Assembly: GCA_944322745.1 (NCBI GenBank)
Contig: CALUPV010000001.1
Location: 1 to 64,000 of the forward strand
Direction of reading: 5' to 3'
DNA from: Candidatus Gastranaerophilales bacterium
GTDB lineage: Bacteria; Cyanobacteriota; Vampirovibrionia; Gastranaerophilales; Gastranaerophilaceae
DNA: 64,000 nucleotides
Each line of letters starts with the position of its first letter. Position 1 is the first letter of the stretch. This document shows positions 18,962 to 27,268 of the stretch, one piece after another. The notes under the pieces were generated by a model. It saw nothing but the letters and a program-made list of their open reading frames with translations, was not told where the DNA came from and made no database searches. A program made the position numbers and the translations under genes.

Positions 18962-18964
18962 ATA

Positions 18965-19002
18965 AAAAAGAAGGCTCTTTTAATAAAAAGAGCCTTCTTT
19001 TT
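18965..19002. terminator. Strong bidirectional terminator between dut and secG
   Basis: Perfect 17-bp stem with an AATA loop and A/T-rich ends, so it works for both dut (+) and the convergent secG operon (-). Confidence 0.95.
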
Positions 19003-19013
19003 ATAAATTAAAA

Positions 19014-19238
19014 CTATCCAAATAAATGATACCCTGTAATAAAAGAACATACCAAAAATATGGCAGAAAGGATATATGTAAAATGATTTAAACCTTTTTC
19101 GGCACTTTTTTGAGATGAAAATAAGTTTGCAGCTCCACCTATAGCACCAAGTCCATCACCCTTTGGTGAGTGTAACAATACTAAAAATATTAATAAAACT
19201 GCAGAAATTATTTGAATAATCCATATAGTAGTTAACAT
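19014..19238 (-). CDS. secG: Protein translocase subunit SecG
   Basis: 74 residues with two transmembrane helices (about 4-24 and 52-72) and the conserved cytoplasmic loop SPKGDGLGAIGGAANLFSSQ between them, a SecG hallmark. It assists SecYE/SecA transport at the inner membrane. It is downstream of the yggU-like gene by 10 nt and ends at the shared terminator. Confidence 0.95.
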   Translation of the reverse strand: MLTTIWIIQIISAVLLIFLVLLHSPKGDGLGAIGGAANLFSSQKSAEKGLNHFTYILSAIFLVCSFITGYHLFG

Positions 19239-19248
19239 ATTTTTCCCT

Positions 19249-19590
19249 TTATTTTTCCTTATGAAGTGAGTCTATCACAAAAATAAGCTTTTGTCTCAAC
19301 TCGTCAAGATTTGTATCTTTTATTAAAATTTTTTTTAATTTTGATTTTTCTCCTGATACAATAGATATCTTTGACTTATTAACAGAAAAAAATTGTGAAA
19401 AATAATCCAATAATTCTTTATTCGCCTTATTTTCTATTGGAGGAGCTGATATTTTTATTCTTATATATTCATTAGTATAATCAACAATTTTAGAGAACGA
19501 AGAATTCGGAACTAATCTAACTACTAAGATTATTCCTTCAGATGTTTCAAACAAAATCTTAGAAATATCATACATATTTGCATTATACAT
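19249..19590 (-). CDS. DUF167/YggU-family protein
   Basis: About 113 residues. The family core is visible: VRLVPNSSFSKI, then IRIKISAPPIENKANKELLDYFS and KISIVSGEKSKLKKI. The family's biochemical role is not established. Start uncertain: TTG 19593, ATG 19590 and a later ATG (MYDISK) are all possible and no strong Shine-Dalgarno is present. Probably cotranscribed with secG, 10 nt downstream. Confidence 0.85.
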   Translation of the reverse strand: MYNANMYDISKILFETSEGIILVVRLVPNSSFSKIVDYTNEYIRIKISAPPIENKANKELLDYFSQFFSVNKSKISIVSGEKSKLKKILIKDTNLDELRQKLIFVIDSLHKEK

Positions 19591-19669
19591 CAAGTGAAGT
19601 ATGTATTAGCATTTTTATTGGAAAAATTAAATTTACATTGTAAAATTAAATCAAAATACAAGGTATATT

Positions 19670-21880
19670 ATGGAACAAGAAAATATATTTATCGGTTTAG
19701 AAAAAATTCTAAGAGAACAAAATCGTTCAGATGAAGATATTCAAGAAATATATAAAGCATATAAATTTGCTGAGAAATTACACGCCGGGCAATATCGTGT
19801 AAGTGAAGAGCCATATATAATTCACCCTGTAGAAGTTGCAAAAATATTAGCAACACTTAGAGTAGATAAACATACTCTAATGGCATCAATTTTACACGAT
19901 ACAATAGAAGATACAGGCATCACGCCGGAACAACTTGGTGCAGAATTTGGAGAAGATGTATTAAATTTAGTTTTAGGAGTAACTAAATTAGATAAATATC
20001 AATTCAAATCAAAGGAAGAAAGACAAGCCGAAAGCTTCAGACGAATGTTTATAGCAATGGCAAAAGATGTCAGAGTCATATTCTTAAAACTTGCCGACAG
20101 ACTCCATAATATGCGTACACTAAACTATATGACACCTGTAAAACAAATAAGAATAGCCCAAGAAACACTTGATATTTTTGCTCCACTGGCAAACAGATTA
20201 GGTATCGGAAAAATAAAAGCTGAACTTGAAGATTTATCATTGCGATATCTTAACCCAGAGAAATATTTTGAAATAGCGCAACTTGTAGCGCAAAAAAAAG
20301 CCGAACGTGAAAATACAGTTAAACTTTTGATTGATGAAATTTCTGAAAGTTTAAAAAAGAATGAAATAAATGCAGAAATAACAGGAAGAGCAAAGCACTA
20401 TTACAGTATATACAAAAAGATGCAGAGACTAAATGTTGCATTTAACGATTTATACGACATTACAGCAGTAAGAGTTATAGTAGATACAGAACGTCAATGT
20501 TATGAAGTACTTGGTATAATCCATTCATTATTCAAACCAATCCCAGGAAGATTTAAAGACTACATAGCAATGCCAAAAGGTAACGGATATAAATCATTAC
20601 ATACATCAGTAATTGGTCCCAGACAAAAGCCATTGGAAGTACAAATAAGAACAAAAGAAATGCACAAAGTTGCAGAATATGGTATTGCGGCTCACTGGAA
20701 ATATAAGGAATCAGGTTCTATAAAGGCAGCTTCTGAAGATGACATTAAATTTTCTTGGATGCACCAAATGATTGAACTTGAAAAAGAAGCTTCAAATGCA
20801 AATGATTTTGTTGAAAAAGTAAAGATAGACTTATTTGGAAATCAAGTATTTGCTTTTACGCCTATGGGAGACATAATTGATTTACCACAAAATGCAACAC
20901 CTATCGATTTTGCATTCAGAATTCACTCAGAAGTTGGTTATAAAACAACAGGAGCTTTAATCAATGGTAGAATAGCACAACTTGATACAAAACTAAAAAA
21001 TGGCGATATTGTTGAACTATTTACATCAAAAACAGGTACTCCAAAACTTCATTGGCTAAAATTTTGTGTGACAAAACAAGCACAATCAAAAATAAGACAA
21101 TGGTTCAAGAAACATAACAGAGATGAATACATTGATAATGGCAGATCAATGCTTGAACAAGAAATTACAAAAGCAGTGTATGATGAAAATATCAAAAATG
21201 GTCATATGCTGGAAATTGCAAAGACATTAAATTACATTTCTGTTGATGACTTGCTTGCAGCTATAGGTAATGGCGAAACAACAATAAATAAAGTTACAAG
21301 CAAAATAAAAAAACCGGTTGAAGAAGAATCAAATCAATATGTTTCAAATAAGAAAAAGAGTCAGTATAAAGATGAAATTGTAGGGTTAGAAGGTATGCTC
21401 TACAGCTTTGCGAAATGTTGTTCTCCTGTTCCGGGTGAACACATTGTTGGCGTTGTAACCAAAGGCAAAGGTGTTTCTATTCACAGAATAGATTGTCCTT
21501 CTTTAGACACAGTACCTGAAGAAAGATTAATGAAAATCAGTTGGAAAAATAATGAAAATCCAAACAAAACATATGTAACTTCAATAAGAATCAATTGTGT
21601 TGATAAACTTGGTATGTTAAAGGATATCTTAATCAAAGCAGCTGACACAAATACTAATATTACGTATGCAAATGTTAAAACAAATTATGCAAAAAAAGTT
21701 GGTATAATAGAACTTGGAGTTGAGGTTAACGGTATTGACAACTTAAATGCTGTAATTAATGCGTTTCAATCGTTACCGGATGTACATTCTGTAAAAAGAA
21801 TTCAAATGAATTCAAAGATAAAAACATCTCCTGAGCTAAAACAAAAGCAAAAAAATAAGCAGAAAAAGAAGACTAATTAG
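19670..21880 (+). CDS. Bifunctional (p)ppGpp synthetase/hydrolase, RelA/SpoT family
   Basis: 736 residues with the full long-RSH layout. The HD hydrolase domain holds HPVEVAKIL and ILHDTIEDT; the synthetase domain holds YHSIYKK-like HYYSIYKKMQR, RFKDYIAMPKGNGYKSLHT and EVQIRT. A TGS domain (VFAFTPMGDIIDLPQNATPIDFAFRIHSEVG), a zinc-finger/RIS-like segment (CCSPVPGEHIVGVV) and a C-terminal ACT domain follow. The intact HD motif suggests both synthesis and hydrolysis of the alarmone. AAGG precedes the ATG by 7 nt. The 3' end overlaps the convergent exported-protein gene by 8 bases. Confidence 0.95.
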   Translation: MEQENIFIGLEKILREQNRSDEDIQEIYKAYKFAEKLHAGQYRVSEEPYIIHPVEVAKILATLRVDKHTLMASILHDTIEDTGITPEQLGAEFGEDVLNLVLGVTKLDKYQFKSKEERQAESFRRMFIAMAKDVRVIFLKLADRLHNMRTLNYMTPVKQIRIAQETLDIFAPLANRLGIGKIKAELEDLSLRYLNPEKYFEIAQLVAQKKAERENTVKLLIDEISESLKKNEINAEITGRAKHYYSIYKKMQRLNVAFNDLYDITAVRVIVDTERQCYEVLGIIHSLFKPIPGRFKDYIAMPKGNGYKSLHTSVIGPRQKPLEVQIRTKEMHKVAEYGIAAHWKYKESGSIKAASEDDIKFSWMHQMIELEKEASNANDFVEKVKIDLFGNQVFAFTPMGDIIDLPQNATPIDFAFRIHSEVGYKTTGALINGRIAQLDTKLKNGDIVELFTSKTGTPKLHWLKFCVTKQAQSKIRQWFKKHNRDEYIDNGRSMLEQEITKAVYDENIKNGHMLEIAKTLNYISVDDLLAAIGNGETTINKVTSKIKKPVEEESNQYVSNKKKSQYKDEIVGLEGMLYSFAKCCSPVPGEHIVGVVTKGKGVSIHRIDCPSLDTVPEERLMKISWKNNENPNKTYVTSIRINCVDKLGMLKDILIKAADTNTNITYANVKTNYAKKVGIIELGVEVNGIDNLNAVINAFQSLPDVHSVKRIQMNSKIKTSPELKQKQKNKQKKKTN

Positions 21881-22751
21881 CCGAATTTTTTAATAAAAGT
21901 TTTTCAAATTCTACTAGTGCTTCAAGACCTACAAGTTGTTCCAAAGCAGCTCTATTTTCTAAAAATTCCAGTTCTAATTTTGCTTTATTATCAAGAGCTG
22001 AACGATAATATGCATCAGCTATAAGCAACTGTTCTTCATTTTCGTAAAAAGAAGCATTATATCTTTCCTCACGTTTTTTTATGTTCTTCTCACACATTGA
22101 AAGTAAATTATAACTGGTCATATAATCATAATATAAATCAATTACTTTTTTCTGCATATTATCTACTTTAGTAATAAGAACAATCATATCTGCATCTGTT
22201 ACTTTGGTATATTTATAGTTTAAATCTTTATCATTATAAGAAAGTGAATTTAAAAGATGTCCGCTAAATAATGCCGCCGTTGCGCTAAAAGGATCGCCCA
22301 ATCCTGCACCAGCTATTGATGATACTGTGGATAACGGTCTTATAATTTTTTTTATAATTGTTTCATCCGGTTTATCTGCATCAGGATTTGAAAGTTTGTA
22401 CAATGCAAACTTAATAGTTTCGCTTCTTAATGCAGCTCCTGCCCACAATATTTGAATATGCTCCAACATTTCTTGTTTTTCAAGTGTCAAAAGTTTTGAA
22501 ATTTCATTAGATAAATCCTTTAAAGAACTATCAGCATAAGTTGAGTTTCTTATATACTCTTTAGCATATGACGCTGTCTTTTCTTTTTGTGACTGTGTTA
22601 AATCAGTAAGTTTATATTCTCTTTCCAAATCGTATGTAACACCTAAACGGTAAGCAGGCGACTTCGGTTCTGTAAGTTCTTCTTCTGTTATAGAAAGAAC
22701 AGGATTTACAAATAAAATTAATATTAAATATAAAAATAAAAACTTTTTCAT
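21873..22751 (-). CDS. Exported helical protein, TolC-half-like, paralog of its upstream neighbour
   Basis: 292 residues with a signal peptide (MKKFLFLYLILILFVNPVLS). The rest is almost all helical. The C-terminal 100 residues (DLYYDYMTSYNLLSMCEKN to AALEQLVGLEAL) have the Y..L..A...L..G rhythm of an outer-membrane efflux (TolC) helical hairpin, but there is no room for a beta barrel. Its start overlaps the stop of the neighbour by ATGA. The two are paralogs (for example LWAGAALRSETIKFALYKLSNP versus LLWRATIDNNTLIKFTMNKL). Function unknown; a periplasmic coiled-coil component is the cautious reading. Confidence 0.75.
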   Translation of the reverse strand: MKKFLFLYLILILFVNPVLSITEEELTEPKSPAYRLGVTYDLEREYKLTDLTQSQKEKTASYAKEYIRNSTYADSSLKDLSNEISKLLTLEKQEMLEHIQILWAGAALRSETIKFALYKLSNPDADKPDETIIKKIIRPLSTVSSIAGAGLGDPFSATAALFSGHLLNSLSYNDKDLNYKYTKVTDADMIVLITKVDNMQKKVIDLYYDYMTSYNLLSMCEKNIKKREERYNASFYENEEQLLIADAYYRSALDNKAKLELEFLENRAALEQLVGLEALVEFEKLLLKNSAN

Positions 22752-23590
22752 TGATTGCTTATCTTTTCCGTATTAACCAACTGATTTTTTAAAGCATATT
22801 GAGATAAAATCAAACTATCAACAGCTTTTTTACCTGCTAACCTTTCTAATGAGAGATAGCATTTCTTTGCCTCTTGCTCTTGTTTATATTCCTGAAGCTG
22901 CATATCCTCATATAAAGCAGATGACACTACCAGTTCTGTAACTGATTTATTTTTCAATGCCCTTGAATAATTTTTATTATAAAGAATAATCCTTGAACGA
23001 GTATCCTTAAGTTTATTCAATGCCCCTTTATACTCATAATAAGAAGATATTATTTTTTCTTGAAGTTCTTCAATGGTTCCCGCCAGTTGTATCAATTCAG
23101 TATCAGTAATTGGAGCTTGTTGACCAGCTGATGCTTCTTTATTAATAAAATTATTAGCCAATCTACCTGCAGAAAATGAAGCCGATTGAAGCATTGCATT
23201 AGACCCTGTAAACATAGGTATAAAACTTGCTCCGTAAATAAGTGAAGACAAACCCTTCGCCATTAAGGAAGAATGTAATCTTCGTTGAGATTCAGGTGTA
23301 TTCAATTTATTCATTGTAAATTTAATCAAAGTATTATTATCAATAGTTGCCCTCCAAAGAAGTTCAATATCTTTAACCTCTTCTTCTTTTTGCATTTTTA
23401 TCAAATCTTCAACTACTTCTCTATCTTGTATTACAAGATTTTTATTATAAACATCTTCTTTTGATTTAAGCTTAAGCGTATTTTTTTCAGTAGGTTCTAA
23501 ACGAATTACTTCTGCATATGAACGAACAAAACCGGAAAAAGAACCGAATAGAAATAAAAATATAAAAGTTTTTATAAATATTCTTTTCAA
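22748..23590 (-). CDS. Exported helical protein, TolC-half-like, first of a paralogous pair
   Basis: 280 residues; signal peptide about 27 residues (FIFLFLFGSFSG ... SYA). The central stretch contains a small-residue/hydrophobic segment (AKGLSSLIYGASF). The end is a helical hairpin resembling one half of TolC (IISSYYEYKGALNKLKD ... ERLAGKKAVDSL). Same order of features as its downstream paralog, with low identity, so the duplication is old. The overlapping ATGA implies equal translation and perhaps a heteromer. No transporter genes are adjacent. Assignment to a known family needs a profile search. Confidence 0.75.
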   Translation of the reverse strand: MKRIFIKTFIFLFLFGSFSGFVRSYAEVIRLEPTEKNTLKLKSKEDVYNKNLVIQDREVVEDLIKMQKEEEVKDIELLWRATIDNNTLIKFTMNKLNTPESQRRLHSSLMAKGLSSLIYGASFIPMFTGSNAMLQSASFSAGRLANNFINKEASAGQQAPITDTELIQLAGTIEELQEKIISSYYEYKGALNKLKDTRSRIILYNKNYSRALKNKSVTELVVSSALYEDMQLQEYKQEQEAKKCYLSLERLAGKKAVDSLILSQYALKNQLVNTEKISNQ

Positions 23591-23684
23591 ACAGCTATCC
23601 CTTCATCCTTCCTACACTTTTATAACATATAAATACTATCGTTTCCAATAAATAAACTTCATCTTTAAAATATTTTAAGCTTAA

Positions 23685-24902
23685 TTAAGAAAAAGGTCTA
23701 AACTGCATCTTTCGCTTATGTTTTTCTTGTATATCTTTTATGCCGGAATAACCTAAAGAAATACTCCCGCGTCCATATATACCTTCAATTTTATCAATAA
23801 CCAAAGAAACCCCCTCACCTTTTTTATGCGAAATTTGCTCAAATAAAGGCAATTGAACCTTTTCTGTATCTTTTAATTCCGCAACATAAATACCTGATGA
23901 ACGATAAACTATTTCTTCATTAAAAACAGATTCAAAAAGTTCTATTACTGTTTTCTTTAATATAAATTCAGAATCAGTTGCAACATCAAGTTTTTTATCT
24001 TTTACAAATACCCTAAAATCTTTGGTTCTAAGCATTACATATATTAAAGAAGTTTTTTGATTATTCATTCTTAATTTTTTACATATATTATGAAGGTGCA
24101 TTTCCAGTTCGGTAATAATATATCGTTTATTTCTTGAAAACTCGGGAAATGCGCGTGTTCTTTGTATAGACTTCGGTTTTTCTTCAATCCCAGTTAAAGG
24201 AATTACACTAATTCCCATTAATTCATATTTAAGTTCCAAGCCTTTTTTTCCATAATTAACTTTGTAAAAGTTATCATCCTTTAATAAAATTTCATCCGCA
24301 TAAAAAACACCATATTTTCTTAAACTCCTTGCAATATTTTTCCCAACGCCCCAAACTTCTTCCACAGGAATATTTTGCAGTTCATCTTTTATATTATTAC
24401 TTTCTATTACATATATACCATTTTTATTTTTTGCCTTATGTGTTGCAAGTTTTGCTAAAACTTTAGAATTAGCAATACCAACAGAAACAGAAACTCCTAT
24501 ATGCGATTCAATATCTTGTTTTATTTTGATGGCTATTTCTTTGAAAGACAATTTTAAAACTTTATCTAACCCGGTTATATCCAAAAAAGCCTCATCAATA
24601 GAATAAACATCAACTTTATCAGAATAACTGCTTATCAACTTCATCATTCTCTGAGAAAGTTCATGATATAAAGAAAAATCAGCACTTAAATAGTTAACTC
24701 CGGGAAAAGTTTTCTTAGCCATAAAGTAAGGCATCCCCATTTTAACACCGAGCTTTTTCGCCTCATAAGAACGAGCTATAACACAACCGTCATTATTGCT
24801 TAACACACATACAGGTTTTCCTTTTAGAGAAGGATTCATTAATACTTCGCAACTTGCAAAAAAATTATTTCCATCAACTAATGCAATTATTTTATGTTTC
24901 AT
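23685..24902 (-). CDS. umuC: Y-family DNA polymerase, UmuC type
   Basis: 405 residues. Motifs: ALVDGNNFFASCE (Y-family start with metal-binding Asp), YSIDEAFLDITG (catalytic DE), SVSVGIANSKVLAKLATHKAK, and the helix-hairpin-helix VWGVGKNIARSLRKYG. A UmuC-type C-terminal tail follows (SLGYSG). Low-fidelity translesion polymerase, normally activated by UmuD'. No separate umuD is present; the LexA-like gene 83 nt upstream on the same strand is the only autopeptidase nearby. SOS control through the palindrome at 25570-25587 is likely. A GC hairpin lies between the two genes. Confidence 0.93.
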   Translation of the reverse strand: MKHKIIALVDGNNFFASCEVLMNPSLKGKPVCVLSNNDGCVIARSYEAKKLGVKMGMPYFMAKKTFPGVNYLSADFSLYHELSQRMMKLISSYSDKVDVYSIDEAFLDITGLDKVLKLSFKEIAIKIKQDIESHIGVSVSVGIANSKVLAKLATHKAKNKNGIYVIESNNIKDELQNIPVEEVWGVGKNIARSLRKYGVFYADEILLKDDNFYKVNYGKKGLELKYELMGISVIPLTGIEEKPKSIQRTRAFPEFSRNKRYIITELEMHLHNICKKLRMNNQKTSLIYVMLRTKDFRVFVKDKKLDVATDSEFILKKTVIELFESVFNEEIVYRSSGIYVAELKDTEKVQLPLFEQISHKKGEGVSLVIDKIEGIYGRGSISLGYSGIKDIQEKHKRKMQFRPFS

Positions 24903-24923
24903 ATATAAAACCTAATAAAAATT

Positions 24924-24956
24924 TTGCGGGGTCTATAGGGAGGAAATGCCCCGCAA
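24924..24956 (-). promoter_or_regulatory. GC-rich hairpin between lexA-like gene and umuC
   Basis: An 8-bp perfect stem (TTGCGGGG with its complement) with a 17-nt loop. It is the most GC-rich spot for kilobases and lies directly before the umuC start on the transcript. On the minus strand the stem is followed by AAAATTTTTATT, so it may be a leaky terminator. The loop contains CCTCCC, complementary to a Shine-Dalgarno. A role in lowering umuC expression relative to the repressor gene is inference. Confidence 0.5.
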
Positions 24957-24985
24957 TAGAAGAATAAATGTGTATATTTGAATAA

Positions 24986-25561
24986 TTAAAATTTTCGTAC
25001 AATTCCTTGTGCAACTCCAAAGATTATTAACTGTTCCTTCGGATATAAATTAGGATAATTAGAATTTGCAGGTTCTAACCATACTTTTCCTTGCTTATTT
25101 CTATAAGTTTTCAATGTATATCCACCATCTATATACGCTATAACAATATCTCCGTCCTTTGCAGTATTTGTTTTTTGGACAATTACTTTATCACCTTCAT
25201 AAATACCAAGTTCTATCATTGAATCACCTGAAACAGTAAATAAGAAAGTTGAAGGACTATTTATATTAAAGCTTTCATCGAGAGATAGTCTTTTTTCAAT
25301 ACTATCATCAGCAACAGATGCAAATCCGGCTTTTACAACTGAAGAAAATAAAACAGCTCCAAACAAATCTTTATTAATGTAAAATCTGTTATTTCTTTCA
25401 TAAATCAACTCTTCTTCCTTGAGTTTATTGAAATATTGCCATACTGAATTTTTATGTTTAAATCCAAAATCTTTGGCAATAATATCAAAGCTTGGAAGTG
25501 CTTCTTTACCATATGATTCTTTTAGTTTTTCAAAGAATATTTTTTGTTTTTCTGTAAGCAT
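24986..25561 (-). CDS. LexA-like SOS repressor (winged helix plus S24 peptidase)
   Basis: 191 residues. N-terminal winged helix (residues about 1-60: LTEKQKIFFEKLKE, ALPSFDIIAKDFGF, SVWQYFNKLKEEELI) as in LexA, then an S24 domain. The cleavage site A78-G79 (VVKAGF), Ser114 in SGDSM and Lys151 (TLKTY) correspond to LexA's A84-G85, S119 and K156. RecA-stimulated self-cleavage is expected from the family. A perfect palindrome lies 9 bases beyond the start codon, so the gene is probably autoregulated. The umuC gene follows, so this protein may also act as the UmuD-like subunit. A truncated copy lies at 28382-28516. Confidence 0.88.
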   Translation of the reverse strand: MLTEKQKIFFEKLKESYGKEALPSFDIIAKDFGFKHKNSVWQYFNKLKEEELIYERNNRFYINKDLFGAVLFSSVVKAGFASVADDSIEKRLSLDESFNINSPSTFLFTVSGDSMIELGIYEGDKVIVQKTNTAKDGDIVIAYIDGGYTLKTYRNKQGKVWLEPANSNYPNLYPKEQLIIFGVAQGIVRKF

Positions 25562-25600
25562 ATTTATATTATAGACAATTGTCTATAAATTGTCAAGAGA
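25446..25600 (-). repeat. Direct repeat copy 1: 5' end of lexA-like gene and its operator
   Basis: About 155 bases, covering the first 39 codons of the lexA-like gene and its upstream palindrome, recur in the same orientation at 28401-28555 (offset 2955). Similarity is high but not complete, with scattered substitutions. The two copies bracket the accessory patch with the XRE gene, the duplicated coiled-coil genes and the phage-type lysozyme. Confidence 0.85.
25570..25587. promoter_or_regulatory. LexA-type operator, perfect palindrome
   Basis: TATAGACAATTGTCTATA is an exact 18-bp inverted repeat immediately upstream of the lexA-like gene. It lies in the divergent gap with the XRE gene. Position and symmetry suit an autoregulatory SOS box. 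A diverged form (TATAGGCA-TT-TGCCTATA) stands at the matching place before the lexA fragment at 28525-28542. Confidence 0.8.
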
Positions 25601-25663
25601 GATTTGCAGACCGTGTTGAAAAAAACAGCATAGTATAAAGTTTTTAGATATATAATGCTTAAT

Positions 25664-25864
25664 ATGATTACAATAGAATTATATGAACTTATATGGCTGC
25701 ATAAATTAAGGTATCAGGCAGCGGAAGCAACTGACATCAGCAAAGCTACCATTTCAAAGCTGGTTAAAGGTGAAAACATTGACATTAAGCTCAGCACAAT
25801 AAATAAACTCTGCAATTATTTTAAATGCGATATTAAAGATATAGTTAAATATAAGCCTGATTAA
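25664..25864 (+). CDS. Small XRE-family HTH regulator
   Basis: 66 residues, almost only a helix-turn-helix: AEATDISKATISKLVKGENIDIKLSTINKLCNYFKCDIKDIV, the HTH_26/YozG-like form of Cro/CI proteins. Start chosen at the ATG at 25664 (MITIEL). The earlier ATG at 25655 is inside a TATAAT box (25651-25656). With this start the mRNA would have almost no leader. It is divergent from the lexA-like gene and shares its upstream palindrome region. Targets unknown; it could be a mobile-element remnant regulator or control the next genes. Confidence 0.8.
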   Translation: MITIELYELIWLHKLRYQAAEATDISKATISKLVKGENIDIKLSTINKLCNYFKCDIKDIVKYKPD

Positions 25865-25963
25865 ACAAAAAAATCCAAATTTATAAAAATAAAGCCCATT
25901 GGCATTTCTATTGATTTTATAGAAATTGTTACGCACTATCGGCTTATATAAAAAAATTAAATG

Positions 25964-25972
25964 TGTTATAAT
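25964..25972 (+). promoter_or_regulatory. Extended -10 promoter 8 nt before the start codon
   Basis: TGTTATAAT (TGn plus perfect -10). Eight bases separate it from the ATG at 25981, so transcription should begin 0-2 nt before the codon. There is no Shine-Dalgarno. The same arrangement is kept in the duplicate at 26638-26646. Confidence 0.7.
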
Positions 25973-25980
25973 TATTTGTT

Positions 25981-26586
25981 ATGAAAAAGTTTATTATTAT
26001 ATTAATTTCTATATTTTCATTATTATCATCATTTGCATTTGGCTTTTTTATAAAAAAGTTTGTTGATGATAAAAAGTTTTATAATCTTGAAATTGAAAAA
26101 AATAATTTAGAAGAAAAGATTAATCAATTTAAAGATATAAATTCTGATAGCTGCAAATTTGAGATGAAAAAATTAAAAGAAAAAATTAATCAACTTGAAA
26201 AAATAAACTTTAAATTATCTATGTCCGCCAATTTTAGAAATTCGGATGATGACAAGAAATTGGAAAAATTAACAGATGATATTTTTTTTGATAAGAACTC
26301 ACTAACTAAAGATAAACATTCTATAAATGGGTGGTTTAAAGTTTATAGTTCCGCAGATACAGATACAACTACATCGTATGTTAATGCTGTTCCTGTATAT
26401 TCTGAATTAAACAAATTCAGTACTACTTGTGAATCAGATGTATTATGTCGTATATATATAAAAGAATTTGATAAAGATGGCAATATATTAATAGATGAAT
26501 TTGATGGATATAATCATTGCGGCAACTATTCAACATTTATAAATGGAGAAATATATTTTAATACTTTATGCAAATATAAAGAATAA
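25981..26586 (+). CDS. Membrane-anchored or exported coiled-coil protein, copy 1 of tandem duplication
   Basis: 201 residues, family not recognised. An N-terminal hydrophobic segment (IIILISIFSLLSSFAFGFF) is followed by basic residues, which fits an uncleaved anchor or a signal peptide. Then comes a Lys/Glu/Asn-rich coiled coil (about 35-75) and a C-terminal domain with four Cys (TTCESDVLCRIYIKEFDKDGN ... YNHC ... NTLCKYKE). The neighbour 26655-27266 is a close duplicate. DNA identity is near perfect over the first 100 bases and falls in the C-terminal half, suggesting diversification of an exposed domain. Confidence 0.75.
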   Translation: MKKFIIILISIFSLLSSFAFGFFIKKFVDDKKFYNLEIEKNNLEEKINQFKDINSDSCKFEMKKLKEKINQLEKINFKLSMSANFRNSDDDKKLEKLTDDIFFDKNSLTKDKHSINGWFKVYSSADTDTTTSYVNAVPVYSELNKFSTTCESDVLCRIYIKEFDKDGNILIDEFDGYNHCGNYSTFINGEIYFNTLCKYKE

Positions 26587-26637
26587 ATCCGCAGGTTTAT
26601 TTTAACCTAAAGACTCATATATAAAAAAATATAAATA

Positions 26638-26646
26638 TGTTATAAT
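26638..26646 (+). promoter_or_regulatory. Extended -10 promoter 8 nt before the start codon (duplicate)
   Basis: TGTTATAAT again, with eight bases to the ATG at 26655, matching copy 1. The sequence between the box and the ATG has changed (TATTCGCT versus TATTTGTT) while the spacing is kept, which argues for functional spacing. Confidence 0.7.
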
Positions 26647-26654
26647 TATTCGCT

Positions 26655-27266
26655 ATGAAAAAGTTTATTATTATATTAATTTCTATATTTTCATTATTAT
26701 CATCATTTGCATTTGGCTTTTTTATAAAAAAGTTTGTTGATGATAAAAAGCTTTATAATCTAGAAATTGAAAAAAATAATTTAGAAGAAAAGATTAACAA
26801 CTTTAAAGAAATAAATTCTGATAGTTGTGAAATTGAGAGAGAAAAGTTAAAAGAAAAAATTAATCAACTTGAAAAAATAAATCTCAAATTATCTAAATAT
26901 ACGAATTATAGAAATTCGGATAACGAAAATAATTTGGAAAAATTAACAGATGATATTTATTTTGATAAAAATTCTTTAACAATAAAGAAATATTCAATAT
27001 CAGGCTGGTTCAAAATGTATACTTCAAAGGAGAGATATACACACAATACTGAGGATAATTCTGAATACTATATACTAATAAAATATGATGCTGATTGTAA
27101 AGAACCCGCATTATGTCTTGAACATATAAAAGAATTTGACAAAGATGGTAATTTATTATCAGATGAACCGAATAAGTACGGCGTATGTTATAATGGGGCA
27201 GGCGGATGGATTAACGGGGAAATAGCTTACGAAGCCTTATGCAGATACAAAAAAAACGGAAAGTAA
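26655..27266 (+). CDS. Membrane-anchored or exported coiled-coil protein, copy 2 of tandem duplication
   Basis: 203 residues; same design as the gene before it: identical first 32 residues (hydrophobic segment, then KKFVDDKK), coiled coil to about residue 75, and a variable cysteine-bearing domain (CKEPALCLEHIKEFDKDGN ... CYNG ... ALCRYKK). The middle block (RYTHNTEDNSEYYILIKYD) has no counterpart of equal sequence in copy 1. The stop lies 2 nt from the convergent lysozyme stop. No function can be named; location beside phage-type genes suggests accessory origin. Confidence 0.75.
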   Translation: MKKFIIILISIFSLLSSFAFGFFIKKFVDDKKLYNLEIEKNNLEEKINNFKEINSDSCEIEREKLKEKINQLEKINLKLSKYTNYRNSDNENNLEKLTDDIYFDKNSLTIKKYSISGWFKMYTSKERYTHNTEDNSEYYILIKYDADCKEPALCLEHIKEFDKDGNLLSDEPNKYGVCYNGAGGWINGEIAYEALCRYKKNGK

Positions 27267-27268
27267 TA

